A DNA stretch of 64,000 nucleotides from Pseudomonas lactis (GTDB lineage: Bacteria; Pseudomonadota; Gammaproteobacteria; Pseudomonadales; Pseudomonadaceae), in the NCBI RefSeq assembly GCF_001439845.1, contig NZ_JYLO01000022.1, positions 1 through 64,000 of the forward strand. Reading direction: 5' to 3'. The notes under the pieces are model-generated. The model was not told where the DNA came from and searched no databases. It saw nothing but the letters and a program-made list of their open reading frames with translations. A program made the translations under genes and the position numbers. Shown piece after piece: positions 20,648 to 28,838 of this stretch. Within the stretch, counting starts at the first letter, position 1, and each line of letters begins with the position of its first letter.

Positions 20648-21250
20648 ATGCAATTAAATGTAAATGACGCTCAAGCGATCGAAGTTTCCGAACTGACATT
20701 TGGCGGCGAATTCAACGAGACGCTCGTTCACCAAGCAGTCGTGGCCTACATGGCCGGCGGCCGTCAAGGTAGCAAGCAGCAAAAGACCCGTTCCGACGTA
20801 CGTGGTGGCGGTAAGCGCCCTTGGCGTCAGAAAGGCACTGGCCGTGCTCGTGCCGGTACTATCCGTAGCCCAATCTGGCGTGGCGGCGGTACCACTTTCG
20901 CAGCTCGTCCACAGGATCACTCTCAGAAGCTCAACAAGAAGATGTACCGCGCAGCACTGCGCTCCATCCTTGCTGAACTCGTGCGTACTGATCGTCTGGT
21001 CGTGGTTCAGGACTTCGCTGTTGAAAGTCCAAAAACCAAAGATCTGCTGGGCAAACTGAACAACATGAGCCTGACCGACGTTTTGATCGTGTCTGAAGCT
21101 GTTGATCAGAACCTGTACCTGGCTGCTCGCAACCTGCCACACGTTGATGTACGTGACGTGCAAGGTTCCGATCCAGTTAGTCTGATCGCATACGACAAGG
21201 TGTTGATCACCGTGTCGGCCGTGAAGAAATTCGAGGAGCTGCTGGGATGA
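20648..21250 (+). CDS. rplD: 50S ribosomal protein L4
   Basis: L4 extends a loop into the peptide exit tunnel. In E. coli it also represses the S10 operon both in transcription and in translation. The 200-residue product has the tunnel loop [20 protein letters not shown] (about 58-77), with the KGTGRAR core where macrolide-resistance changes occur; it reads as wild type. The C-terminal regulatory domain is complete. Its stop overlaps the rplW start (ATGA), so the two are coupled. Confidence 0.98.
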
Positions 21251-21546
21251 ACCAGGAACGCGTATTTAAAGTTCTGCTTGGCCCGCACGTTTCCGAAAAG
21301 GCTACGGTTCTGGCTGACAAGAAAGGCCAGTTCGTTTTCAAGGTTGCAACTGACGCAACCAAGCTGGAAATCAAGAAGGCCGTCGAAAGCCTGTTCAGCG
21401 TGAAAGTAGAGCGTGTTACTACCCTGAATGTTCTGGGTAAGAGCAAGCGCACTGCTCGCGGTCTGGGCAAGCGTAATGACTGGAAGAAGGCAGTTATCTC
21501 CCTTCAGCCAGGCCAAGATCTCGATTTCAGCAGCAGTGCTGAGTAA
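21247..21546 (+). CDS. rplW: 50S ribosomal protein L23
   Basis: L23 sits at the tunnel exit and is the docking site for trigger factor and the signal recognition particle. The 99-residue product shows the family core [20 protein letters not shown] (about 10-29), including the Glu in VSEK that contacts trigger factor, and the K-rich loop [20 protein letters not shown]. It starts inside the end of rplD (4-nt overlap) and is followed by rplB after 14 nt with GGAAGGGG as ribosome site. Confidence 0.98.
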
Positions 21547-21560
21547 GGAAGGGGTGCATC

Positions 21561-22385
21561 ATGGCAATCGTTAAATGCAAACCGACTTCCCCTGGCCGCC
21601 GTTTTGTGGTCAAGGTGGTCAACCAGGAGCTGCATAAAGGCGCTCCTCACGCACCGCTGCTCGAGAAAAAATCGAAGTCTGGTGGTCGTAACAACAATGG
21701 TCGCATTACCACTCGTCACATCGGTGGTGGCCATAAGCAGCATTATCGTCTGGTCGACTTCCGTCGCAACGACAAAGATGGCATCGCTGCCACTGTCGAG
21801 CGTATCGAATACGATCCAAACCGTACTGCTCACATCGCTCTGCTGCTGTACGCAGATGGCGAGCGTCGCTACATCATCGCCCCTAAAGGCGTGAGTGCTG
21901 GCGACCAGCTGATCGCAGGTGCTCTGGCACCGATCAAGCCGGGCAACGCTCTGCAACTGCGTAACATTCCAGTTGGTAGCACCGTACACGGCATCGAATT
22001 GAAGCCAGGTAAAGGCGCACAGATCGCTCGTTCCGCTGGTGCTTCGGCTCAGCTGATCGCTCGTGAAGGTGTCTACGTGACCCTGCGTCTGCGTTCTGGT
22101 GAGATGCGTAAAGTACTGGCTGAATGCCGTGCGACCCTGGGCGAAGTCTCGAACTCCGAGCACAGCCTGCGTTCGTTGGGTAAAGCTGGTGCCAAACGCT
22201 GGCGTGGCGTTCGCCCAACCGTTCGTGGTGTTGCCATGAACCCGGTTGACCACCCACACGGTGGTGGTGAAGGTCGTACCTCTGGTGGTCGTCATCCGGT
22301 ATCGCCATGGGGCTTCCCGACTAAGGGCGCGAAGACTCGTGGTAATAAGCGTACCGACAAAATGATCGTCCGTCGTCGCAAGTAA
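21561..22385 (+). CDS. rplB: 50S ribosomal protein L2
   Basis: L2 is needed for subunit association and for the peptidyl transferase centre. The product has 274 residues. The N-terminal [17 protein letters not shown], the middle RNA-binding [19 protein letters not shown], and the C-terminal signature [18 protein letters not shown] (about 222-239) with the catalytically relevant His near [10 protein letters not shown] are all present. Spacing to rpsS is 16 nt, continuing the S10 operon. Confidence 0.98.
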
Positions 22386-22401
22386 ATAGAGGGATACGAC
22401 A

Positions 22402-22677
22402 GTGCCACGTTCTCTGAAAAAAGGTCCTTTTATTGATCTTCACCTACTGAAGAAGATCGAAGTGGCGGCGGAAAAGAACGATCGCAAACCAGTTAAAACC
22501 TGGTCGCGTCGTTCGATGATCCTGCCACAAATGGTCGGTCTGACCATCGCAGTACACAACGGTCGTCAACACGTCCCAGTTCTCGTTAACGAAGACATGG
22601 TCGGCCACAAACTGGGCGAGTTTGCCGGTACCCGCACTTATCGTGGGCACGTGGCAGACAAGAAAGCCAAGCGTTAA
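22402..22677 (+). CDS. rpsS: 30S ribosomal protein S19
   Basis: S19 sits in the 30S head, next to S13, and contacts 16S rRNA near the A site and the intersubunit bridge B1a. The 91-residue product starts at a GTG (MPRSLKKGPFIDLHLLKK) after GAGGGATACGACA. It contains the family signature TWSRRSMILPQMVGLTIAVHNG (core at about 33-50) and GEFAGTRTYRGH near the end. It fits the constant gene order rplB-rpsS-rplV. Confidence 0.98.
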   Translation: MPRSLKKGPFIDLHLLKKIEVAAEKNDRKPVKTWSRRSMILPQMVGLTIAVHNGRQHVPVLVNEDMVGHKLGEFAGTRTYRGHVADKKAKR

Positions 22678-22688
22678 GGGGTTAGGAA

Positions 22689-23021
22689 ATGGAAGTAGCC
22701 GCTAAGTTGTCGGGCGCTCGAATCTCCGCCCAGAAAGCCCGCTTGGTCGCCGACCAGATCCGCGGGAAGAAGGTGGGCGAAGCGCTCAACCTGTTGGCTT
22801 TCAGCAGTAAGAAAGCCGCCGAGATCATGAAGAAAGTGCTGGAGTCGGCCGTAGCCAACGCCGAGCATAACGAAGGCGCAGACGTTGATGACCTGAAGGT
22901 CAGCACCGTTTTCGTCAACGAAGGGCGTTCGCTGAAGCGCATCATGCCACGTGCCAAAGGCCGTGCTGATCGCATCGTCAAGCGGTCTTGCCATATCACT
23001 GTCAAGGTTGCTGACAAGTAA
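22689..23021 (+). CDS. rplV: 50S ribosomal protein L22
   Basis: L22 lines the narrowest part of the peptide exit tunnel with a long beta hairpin, the site of macrolide resistance and of SecM stalling in E. coli. The 110-residue product has the N-terminal [23 protein letters not shown] region (core 4-22) and the hairpin [18 protein letters not shown] (about 82-99) with no deletion. A 13-nt spacer leads to rpsC. Confidence 0.98.
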
Positions 23022-23034
23022 CGGAGTCGAAGAG

Positions 23035-23721
23035 ATGGGTCAGAAAGTACATCCCATTGGCATTCGCCTGGGAATCGTCAAGGAGCACACCTCCGTCTGG
23101 TACGCAGACGGTCGGACTTATGCGGACTACTTGTTCGCTGATCTGAAGGTGCGTGAGTATCTCCAAGACAAACTAAAAAGCGCGTCCGTAAGCCGTATCG
23201 ATATCCATCGTCCGGCCCAAACTGCACGTATCACCATCCACACCGCTCGTCCAGGTATCGTTATCGGGAAGAAAGGTGAAGATGTTGAGAAACTGCGTCA
23301 GGACCTGACCAAGCAAATGGGTGTGCCTGTGCACATCAATATCGAAGAGATCCGCAAGCCGGAGCTCGACGGTATGCTGGTTGCGCAGAGCGTAGCTCAG
23401 CAGCTGGAGCGTCGCGTAATGTTCCGTCGCGCTATGAAGCGCGCCGTACAGAACGCCATGCGCATTGGTGCCAAAGGCATCAAAATCCAAGTGAGCGGTC
23501 GTCTCGGCGGTGCTGAAATCGCACGTACTGAATGGTATCGCGAAGGTCGTGTGCCACTGCACACCCTGCGTGCCGACATCGACTATGCCAACTACGAAGC
23601 TCACACCACTTACGGTGTGATCGGTGTAAAGGTTTGGATCTTCAAAGGCGAAGTAATTGGTGGTCGCCAAGAAGAACTGAAACCACAAGCACCAGCGCCT
23701 CGTAAAAAAGCTGCTAAGTAA
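23035..23721 (+). CDS. rpsC: 30S ribosomal protein S3
   Basis: S3 forms the mRNA entry tunnel with S4 and S5 and contributes to helicase activity of the ribosome. The 228-residue product begins at ATG 23035 ([13 protein letters not shown]) after ACGGAGTCGAAGAG. The longer reading from 22951 runs back into rplV and is not supported. The KH domain with the [10 protein letters not shown] loop (about 78-87, variant of GXXG), the C-terminal [30 protein letters not shown] stretch (core about 156-175) and a basic Ala/Pro/Lys tail are visible. Confidence 0.98.
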
Positions 23722-23733
23722 GGGGTACGCCAA

Positions 23734-24147
23734 ATGTTGCAACCTAAGCGTACGAAGTTCCGCAAGCAGATGACAGGCCACAACCGTGGTCTGGCTCAGC
23801 GCGGTAGCAAAGTCAGCTTCGGCGAGTTCGCGCTGAAGTCTGTAGCTCGTGGTCGTCTCACCGCTCGTCAGATCGAGTCAGCGCGTCGTGCTCTGACCCG
23901 TCACGTAAAACGTGGCGGCAAGATCTGGATCCGTGTATTCCCGGACAAGCCGATCTCCAAAAAGCCTCTCGAGGTTCGGATGGGTAAAGGTAAGGGTAAC
24001 GTGGAATACTGGGTAGCCCAGATTCAGCCAGGCAAAGTCCTGTATGAAATCGAGGGTGTTTCTGAAGAGCTGGCGCGTGAGGCTTTCGCCCTGGCTGCTG
24101 CAAAGCTGCCGCTCGCCACCTCCTTTGTTAAACGGACGGTGATGTGA
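23734..24147 (+). CDS. rplP: 50S ribosomal protein L16
   Basis: L16 helps position tRNA at the A and P sites of the 50S subunit. The product has 137 residues with the N-terminal [19 protein letters not shown], the family signature [20 protein letters not shown] (part at about 54-73, including the Arg that is hydroxylated in E. coli) and the [13 protein letters not shown] motif. Its TGA stop overlaps the rpmC start (TGATG), so translation is coupled. Confidence 0.98.
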
Positions 24148-24338
24148 TGAAAGCGAATGAACTTCGTGAAAAATCCGCACAGCAGCTGAACGAGCAACTG
24201 CTCGGCCTGCTGCGCGACCAGTTCAATCTGCGTATGCAGAAAGCAACTGGCCAGTTGGGGCAGTCTCATCTGCTCTCGCAAGTTAAGCGTGACATCGCTC
24301 GCGTGAAGACTGTGCTCAACCAGCAGGCAGGTAAGTGA
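24147..24338 (+). CDS. rpmC: 50S ribosomal protein L29
   Basis: L29 sits beside L23 at the tunnel exit. The 63-residue product is a two-helix protein ([18 protein letters not shown]...[19 protein letters not shown]), with the family signature near residues 39-58. The chosen start ATG 24147 overlaps the rplP stop. A GTG three bases upstream (24144) would add one residue. The downstream rpsQ start lies 2 nt after its stop, so rplP-rpmC-rpsQ form a tight run. Confidence 0.97.
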
Positions 24339-24340
24339 TC

Positions 24341-24607
24341 ATGGCTGAAGCCGAAAAGACTGTCCGTACGCTGACTGGCCGTGTTGTCAGCGACAAGATG
24401 GACAAAACCATCACCGTTTTGATCGAGCGTCGCGTTAAGCACCCGATCTACGGTAAATATGTTAAGCGTTCGACTAAGCTGCACGCGCACGACGAAACCA
24501 ATCAGTGCCACATCGGCGACAAAGTCACTATTCGTGAAACTCGTCCGATGGCCAAGACCAAGTCTTGGGCACTGGTTGATGTTCTCGAACGCGCTGTGGA
24601 AGTCTAA
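24341..24607 (+). CDS. rpsQ: 30S ribosomal protein S17
   Basis: S17 is a primary 16S rRNA-binding protein with an OB fold in the lower 30S body. The 88-residue product carries LTGRVVSDKMDKTITVLIER (about 10-29) and the signature GDKVTIRETRPMAKTKSW (about 60-77). The start ATG 24341 is preceded by GGTAAGTG inside the end of rpmC. It is the last gene of the S10 operon; 23 nt then lead to rplN with GGGGTCGGAGAA in between. Confidence 0.98.
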   Translation: MAEAEKTVRTLTGRVVSDKMDKTITVLIERRVKHPIYGKYVKRSTKLHAHDETNQCHIGDKVTIRETRPMAKTKSWALVDVLERAVEV

Positions 24608-24630
24608 GGACTAGGGGTCGGAGAAATTAT

Positions 24631-24999
24631 ATGATTCAGACTCAATCCATGCTCGATGTGGCCGATAACAGCGGCGCTCGCCGTGTTATGTGCATCAAGG
24701 TGCTGGGTGGCTCCCATCGTCGTTACGCTGGTATCGGTGACATCATCAAAGTTACCGTGAAGGAAGCAATTCCTCGCGGTAAGGTGAAAAAAGGCCAAGT
24801 GATGACTGCTGTTGTAGTCCGCACTCGTCACGGCGTACGTCGTGCTGATGGCTCCATTATCCGCTTTGATGGCAACGCTGCTGTTCTTCTGAACAACAAG
24901 CAAGAGCCGATCGGCACCCGTATCTTTGGGCCAGTGACCCGTGAACTTCGTACTGAGAAGTTCATGAAGATCGTCTCGCTCGCCCCAGAAGTGCTGTAA
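24631..24999 (+). CDS. rplN: 50S ribosomal protein L14
   Basis: L14 forms part of intersubunit bridge B5/B8 and is the docking site of the silencing factor RsfS. The 122-residue product has MIQTQSMLDVADNSGARRVMCI (start of the family) and the signature GIGDIIKVTVKEAIPRGKVKKGQ (about 35-54 core). It opens the spc operon. Only a 23-nt spacer separates it from rpsQ, so the S10 and spc operons are probably continuous in transcription. Confidence 0.98.
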   Translation: MIQTQSMLDVADNSGARRVMCIKVLGGSHRRYAGIGDIIKVTVKEAIPRGKVKKGQVMTAVVVRTRHGVRRADGSIIRFDGNAAVLLNNKQEPIGTRIFGPVTRELRTEKFMKIVSLAPEVL

Positions 25000-25010
25000 G
25001 GAGATCCGAC

Positions 25011-25325
25011 ATGCAAAAGATTCGTCGTGACGACGAGATCATCGTGATCGCCGGCAAAGACAAAGGTAAGCGCGGTAAGGTGCTTAAGGTTCTCGCTAAT
25101 AACCGTCTGGTTATCGGTGGTCTGAACCTGGTCAAGCGTCATACCAAGCCTAACCCGATGTCGGGCGTGCAGGGCGGTATCGTCGAGAAAGAAGCTCCGC
25201 TGGATGCTTCTAACGTCGCCATCTTCAACGGCGAAACCAACAAGGCTGACCGCGTTGGTTTCAAAGTAGAAGACGGTAAGAAAATTCGTGTCTTCAAGTC
25301 GACCCAAAAAGCGGTTGATGCTTGA
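25011..25325 (+). CDS. rplX: 50S ribosomal protein L24
   Basis: L24 starts assembly of the 50S subunit by binding the 5' end of 23S rRNA and lies near the tunnel exit. The 104-residue product has the KOW motif DDEIIVIAGKDKGKRGKVLKV (about 6-25 core) and the NPMSGVQGGIVEKEAPL segment. An AAGGAGATCCGAC ribosome site precedes the start. It sits between rplN and rplE as expected, with 22 nt to rplE. Confidence 0.98.
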   Translation: MQKIRRDDEIIVIAGKDKGKRGKVLKVLANNRLVIGGLNLVKRHTKPNPMSGVQGGIVEKEAPLDASNVAIFNGETNKADRVGFKVEDGKKIRVFKSTQKAVDA

Positions 25326-25347
25326 ACACTGCTAGGTAGATTAGACC

Positions 25348-25887
25348 ATGGCACGACTACAAGAGATTTACCGGAAGGAAATCGCCCCTAAGCTTAAGGA
25401 AGAACTTAAGCTCGGGAACGTGATGGAAGTTCCGCGCGTCACCAAAATCACCCTGAACATGGGTCTGGGCGAAGCGATCGGCGACAAAAAAGTCATCGAG
25501 CACGCTGTTGCCGACCTGGAAAAGATCACCGGTCAGAAAGTCGTTGTGACTTACGCTCGGAAATCCATCGCTGGCTTTAAAGTCCGTGAAGGTTGGCCGA
25601 TCGGCGTCAAAGTGACTCTGCGCCGTGAGCGTATGTACGAATTCCTGGATCGTCTGCTGTCGATCTCCCTGCCTCGGGTCCGCGACTTCCGCGGCCTGAA
25701 TGCCAAGTCCTTCGATGGTCGTGGTAACTACAGCATGGGCGTGAAAGAGCAGATCATCTTCCCGGAAATCGACTACGACAAGATCGATGCTCTCCGCGGT
25801 CTGGACATCACCCTGACCACCACTGCCAAGAACGATGATGAAGGTCGCGCCCTGTTGCGTGCTTTCAAATTCCCGTTCCGCAACTGA
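25348..25887 (+). CDS. rplE: 50S ribosomal protein L5
   Basis: L5 binds 5S rRNA with L18 and L25 and forms the intersubunit bridge B1b with S13. The product is 179 residues with the signature VTKITLNMGLGEAIGDKKVI (about 31-50), KSIAGFKVREGWPIGVKVTLR and the C-terminal DNDEGRALLRAF-type ending (KNDDEGRALLRAFKFPFR). In E. coli the start of this gene is where S8 binds to repress the operon. The same role here is likely but not visible in the sequence. Confidence 0.97.
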   Translation: MARLQEIYRKEIAPKLKEELKLGNVMEVPRVTKITLNMGLGEAIGDKKVIEHAVADLEKITGQKVVVTYARKSIAGFKVREGWPIGVKVTLRRERMYEFLDRLLSISLPRVRDFRGLNAKSFDGRGNYSMGVKEQIIFPEIDYDKIDALRGLDITLTTTAKNDDEGRALLRAFKFPFRN

Positions 25888-25900
25888 TTGGAGTAGGACC

Positions 25901-26206
25901 ATGGCCAAGATGAGCATGAAAAACCGCGAGCTGAAGCGTCAGCTCACGGTTGCCAAGTACGCCAAGAAGCGTGCAGCACTGAAAGCAATCATCGTTGATC
26001 TGAACGCAAGTCCAGAAGCACGTTGGGAAGCGACAGTTGCTCTGCAGAAGCAGCCACGTGACGCAAGCGCTTCGCGCATGCGTAACCGCTGCCGCCTGAC
26101 CGGTCGTCCACACGGCGTTTACCGCAAGTTCGGCCTCGGCCGTAACAAACTGCGTGAAGCGGCAATGCGTGGTGACGTACCAGGTCTGGTTAAAGCCAGC
26201 TGGTAA
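25901..26206 (+). CDS. rpsN: 30S ribosomal protein S14 (zinc-free type)
   Basis: S14 joins the 30S head late in assembly. The 101-residue product starts at ATG 25901 (MAKMSMKNRELKRQL) behind TTGGAGTAGGACC. It has the long form without the two CxxC zinc pairs, ending in RNRCRLTGRPHGVYRKFGLGRNKLREAA (core RLTGRPHGVYRKFGLGR at about 65-81). The zinc-independent form fits an organism that economises on zinc. A 208-nt gap with a hairpin and a promoter candidate then interrupts the operon before rpsH. Confidence 0.97.
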   Translation: MAKMSMKNRELKRQLTVAKYAKKRAALKAIIVDLNASPEARWEATVALQKQPRDASASRMRNRCRLTGRPHGVYRKFGLGRNKLREAAMRGDVPGLVKASW

Positions 26207-26271
26207 GTACTTTCAACGTCCAGGTGGTCGGAATCGCAAGATACTGACCACCGGTGACCTTGAATCTGGAT

Positions 26272-26300
26272 CAAGCCCCTTTTGGGGCTTGTTTCATTTC
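26272..26300 (+). terminator. Terminator-like hairpin inside the spc operon
   Basis: TCAAGCCCC-TTTT-GGGGCTTG is followed by TTTCATTTC, 65 nt after rpsN. The U-run is imperfect, so partial termination is likely. Such a hairpin between rpsN and rpsH is unexpected inside a continuous ribosomal operon. Confidence 0.6.
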
Positions 26301-26317
26301 TGGAGTATGTCTAAAAT
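26289..26317 (+). promoter_or_regulatory. Candidate internal promoter before rpsH
   Basis: TTGTTT, 17 nt spacer, TAAAAT, followed by a GC-rich discriminator (ACGCGGCTCGCC) like that of the tRNA promoter at 2467. A second small hairpin GGCTC-GCCT-GAGCC with a T-run lies just downstream (26322-26345). The -35 box overlaps the preceding hairpin. Confidence 0.5.
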
Positions 26318-26414
26318 ACGCGGCTCGCCTGAGCCCGTGTTTTTTGTGCTCGGAGATTCTCGGCGACATATGTAGCCGCAAGGCTAATTTTTTTGTATTA
26401 GGAGCGTCTAGCCC

Positions 26415-26807
26415 ATGAGTATGCAGGACCCGTTAGCGGACATGCTAACTCGTATCCGTAATGCCCAGATGGCTGAAAAGTCCGTCGTAAGCATGCCATC
26501 TTCCAAGTTGAAGGTAGCTGTTGCCAAAGTCCTGAAAGACGAAGGCTACATTGCGGGTTATCAGATCAGCAGCGAAATCAAACCACTGCTGTCCATCGAG
26601 CTGAAGTACTTCGAAGGCCGTTCGGTCATCGAGGAAGTGAAGCGCGTTAGCCGTCCAGGCCTGCGTCAGTACAAGTCCGCTGAAGATCTGCCGAAAGTTC
26701 GTGGCGGTCTGGGCGTGTCTATCGTCTCCACCAACAAAGGTGTGATGACGGATCGTGCTGCGCGCGCTGCCGGTGTCGGCGGCGAAGTTCTTTGCACTGT
26801 GTTCTAA
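26415..26807 (+). CDS. rpsH: 30S ribosomal protein S8
   Basis: S8 binds the central domain of 16S rRNA and is the repressor of the spc operon in E. coli. The 130-residue product has MSMQDPLADMLTRIRNAQMAEK at its N-terminus and the C-terminal signature GLGVSIVSTNKGVMTDRAAR (about 98-117), which holds the RNA-binding residues. ATTAGGAGCGTCTAGCCC is the ribosome site. It restarts the operon after the 208-nt gap. Confidence 0.98.
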   Translation: MSMQDPLADMLTRIRNAQMAEKSVVSMPSSKLKVAVAKVLKDEGYIAGYQISSEIKPLLSIELKYFEGRSVIEEVKRVSRPGLRQYKSAEDLPKVRGGLGVSIVSTNKGVMTDRAARAAGVGGEVLCTVF

Positions 26808-26819
26808 GGGGGGATAAGC

Positions 26820-27353
26820 ATGTCTCGCGTCGCTAAGAACCCCGTTAAGCTGCCAGCCGGTGTCGAAGTCAAATTCGCAGGCCAACAGCTTTCGGTGAAG
26901 GGTGCCAAGGGTACTCTTGAACTGAACATCCATTCGTCCGTTGAGATCGTTGAAGAAGCTGGTGAGCTGCGTTTCGCTGCTCGCAATGGCGATCAACAAA
27001 CTCGCGCAATGGCCGGTACCACGCGTGCGTTGGTAAACAATATGGTCCAAGGCGTAAGCCAAGGCTTCGAGCGTAAGCTCCAGCTGGTCGGTGTTGGTTA
27101 CAAAGCGCAAGCAAAAGGCACGGTTTTGAACCTTGCCCTTGGCTTCTCGCACCCAGTGGATTACGAACTGCCAGCGGGCATCACTGCTGAGACTCCTAGC
27201 CAGACCGATATCCTGATCAAGGGCATCGACAAGCAGCTGGTAGGTCAAGTGGCCGCTGAGATCCGCGACTTCCGTCCACCAGAGCCGTACAAAGGCAAAG
27301 GTGTGCGCTACGCGGACGAAGTCGTCCGTCGTAAAGAAGCCAAGAAGAAGTAG
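26820..27353 (+). CDS. rplF: 50S ribosomal protein L6
   Basis: L6 lies near the sarcin-ricin loop and the factor-binding site and is needed for late 50S assembly. The 177-residue product consists of two similar domains. SRVAKNPVKLPAGVEV is at the N-terminus and the family signature PEPYKGKGVRYADEVVRRKE (about 153-172) at the C-terminus. It follows rpsH by 12 nt with AAGGGGGGATAAGC as ribosome site. Confidence 0.98.
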   Translation: MSRVAKNPVKLPAGVEVKFAGQQLSVKGAKGTLELNIHSSVEIVEEAGELRFAARNGDQQTRAMAGTTRALVNNMVQGVSQGFERKLQLVGVGYKAQAKGTVLNLALGFSHPVDYELPAGITAETPSQTDILIKGIDKQLVGQVAAEIRDFRPPEPYKGKGVRYADEVVRRKEAKKK

Positions 27354-27363
27354 GGCATAGCAA

Positions 27364-27714
27364 ATGACCGACAAAAAAGTTACTCGACTGCGTCGCGCTC
27401 GCAAAGCACGCCTGAAAATGCACGAACTCGAAGTCGTGCGTCTCTGCGTGTTCCGCTCGTCGCAGCACATCTACGCCCAGGTCATCTCGGCCGACGGCAA
27501 CAAAGTCCTGGCAAGCGCCTCGACTTTGGATAAAGAACTGCGTGATGGTGCCACTGGCAACATCGACGCGGCCACAAAGGTTGGCCAGCTGGTCGCTACG
27601 CGTGCTAAGGCCGCTGGCGTCTCGCAAGTGGCTTTCGACCGCTCTGGCTTCAAGTACCACGGTCGCGTGAAAGCGCTGGCTGATGCTGCTCGTGAAGCTG
27701 GGCTGGAGTTCTAA
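27364..27714 (+). CDS. rplR: 50S ribosomal protein L18
   Basis: L18 carries 5S rRNA into the large subunit together with L5. The 116-residue product has a basic N-terminus (VTRLRRARKARLKMHELE) and the conserved core LCVFRSSQHIYAQVISADGNK (about 27-46). It ends in FDRSGFKYHGRVKALADAAREAGLEF (core RSGFKYHGRVKALAD). It is spaced 10 nt from rplF and 3 nt from rpsE, so translation is probably coupled. Confidence 0.98.
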   Translation: MTDKKVTRLRRARKARLKMHELEVVRLCVFRSSQHIYAQVISADGNKVLASASTLDKELRDGATGNIDAATKVGQLVATRAKAAGVSQVAFDRSGFKYHGRVKALADAAREAGLEF

Positions 27715-27717
27715 GTT

Positions 27718-28218
27718 ATGTCAAATAACGACCAAAAGCGCGACGAAGGCTACATTGAGAAGCTGGTTCAAGTTAACCGCGTAGCCAAAACCGTTAAAGG
27801 CGGCCGTATCTTCACTTTCACCGCGTTGACCGTGGTGGGTGATGGTAAAGGGCGTGTTGGCTTCGGCCGTGGCAAGTCACGTGAAGTGCCTGCTGCGATC
27901 CAGAAGGCAATGGAAGCTGCTCGTCGCAACATGATCCAAGTTGATCTGAACGGCACCACTCTGCAGTACGCAATGAAGTCCGCTCACGGCGCTTCGAAGG
28001 TGTACATGCAGCCTGCTTCTGAAGGTACCGGTATCATCGCTGGCGGCGCTATGCGTGCTGTCCTCGAAGTTGCTGGCGTTCAGAACGTTCTGGCCAAGTG
28101 CTACGGCTCGACTAACCCGGTAAACGTGGTTCACGCCACTTTCAAGGGTCTGAAGGCTATGCAATCTCCTGAGTCCATCGCTGCCAAGCGTGGTCTGACT
28201 GTCAAGGAGATCTTCTGA
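27718..28218 (+). CDS. rpsE: 30S ribosomal protein S5
   Basis: S5 contributes to decoding accuracy and to the mRNA entry helicase. The 166-residue product shows [19 protein letters not shown] (about 12-30), the spectinomycin loop region [18 protein letters not shown] without change, and the [20 protein letters not shown] signature. Only 3 nt separate it from rplR. It reads as the spectinomycin-sensitive wild type as far as I can judge from the loop. Confidence 0.98.
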
Positions 28219-28220
28219 TC

Positions 28221-28397
28221 ATGGCTACCGTTAAAGTAACGCTGATCAAAAGCATGACCGGCCGCATCCCTAACCACAAATTGTGCGTTAAAGGTTTGGG
28301 TCTGCGTCGCATCGGTCACACTGTAGAAGTCCAGGATACTCCCGAGAATCGCGGGATGATCAACAAGGCTTACTACATGCTGCGTGTAGAGGGTTAA
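28221..28397 (+). CDS. rpmD: 50S ribosomal protein L30
   Basis: L30 is a small 23S rRNA-binding protein. The 58-residue product ([20 protein letters not shown] at the start) contains the family pattern [20 protein letters not shown] (about 22-41) and ends [11 protein letters not shown]. It begins 2 nt after the rpsE stop and ends 3 nt before rplO. It is short but unambiguous by position and sequence. Confidence 0.97.
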
Positions 28398-28400
28398 TCG

Positions 28401-28838
28401 ATGAAACTCAATGATCTGAGTCCAGCGCCGGGTTCCCGTCGCGAAAAGCATCGTCCGGGCCGTGGTATCGGTAGTGGTTTGGGTAAGACCGGTGGCCGTG
28501 GCCACAAGGGTCAAACCTCCCGCTCCGGTGGCACCATTGCTCCAGGCTTTGAAGGCGGTCAACAGCCGCTGCATCGTCGCCTGCCTAAGTTCGGTTTCGT
28601 ATCCCTGAAAGCCATGGACCGCGCAGAAGTGCGTCTGTCCGAACTGGCTAAAGTGGAAGGCGACATCGTTACTGTGCAGACCCTGAAAGATGCCAACGTG
28701 ATCAACGTCAACGTACAGCGTGTGAAAATCATGCTGTCCGGTGAAGTGACTCGCGCTGTCACTATCGGCAAGGGAATCGGCGCCACCAAAGGTGCGCGTT
28801 CGGCTATCGAAGCAGCTGGCGGCAAGTTCGAGGAATAA
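28401..28838 (+). CDS. rplO: 50S ribosomal protein L15
   Basis: L15 is an extended protein that stabilises late 50S assembly. The 145-residue product has the Gly/Arg-rich N-terminal tail (KHRPGRGIGSGLGKTGGRGHKGQ, core at about 16-35) and GGQQPLHRRLPKFGF. The C-terminal family signature is IGKGIGATKGARSAIEAAGG (about 122-141). Its stop is directly followed by the secY start at 28839 with no spacer, so coupling with SecY translation is likely. Confidence 0.98.
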   Translation: MKLNDLSPAPGSRREKHRPGRGIGSGLGKTGGRGHKGQTSRSGGTIAPGFEGGQQPLHRRLPKFGFVSLKAMDRAEVRLSELAKVEGDIVTVQTLKDANVINVNVQRVKIMLSGEVTRAVTIGKGIGATKGARSAIEAAGGKFEE

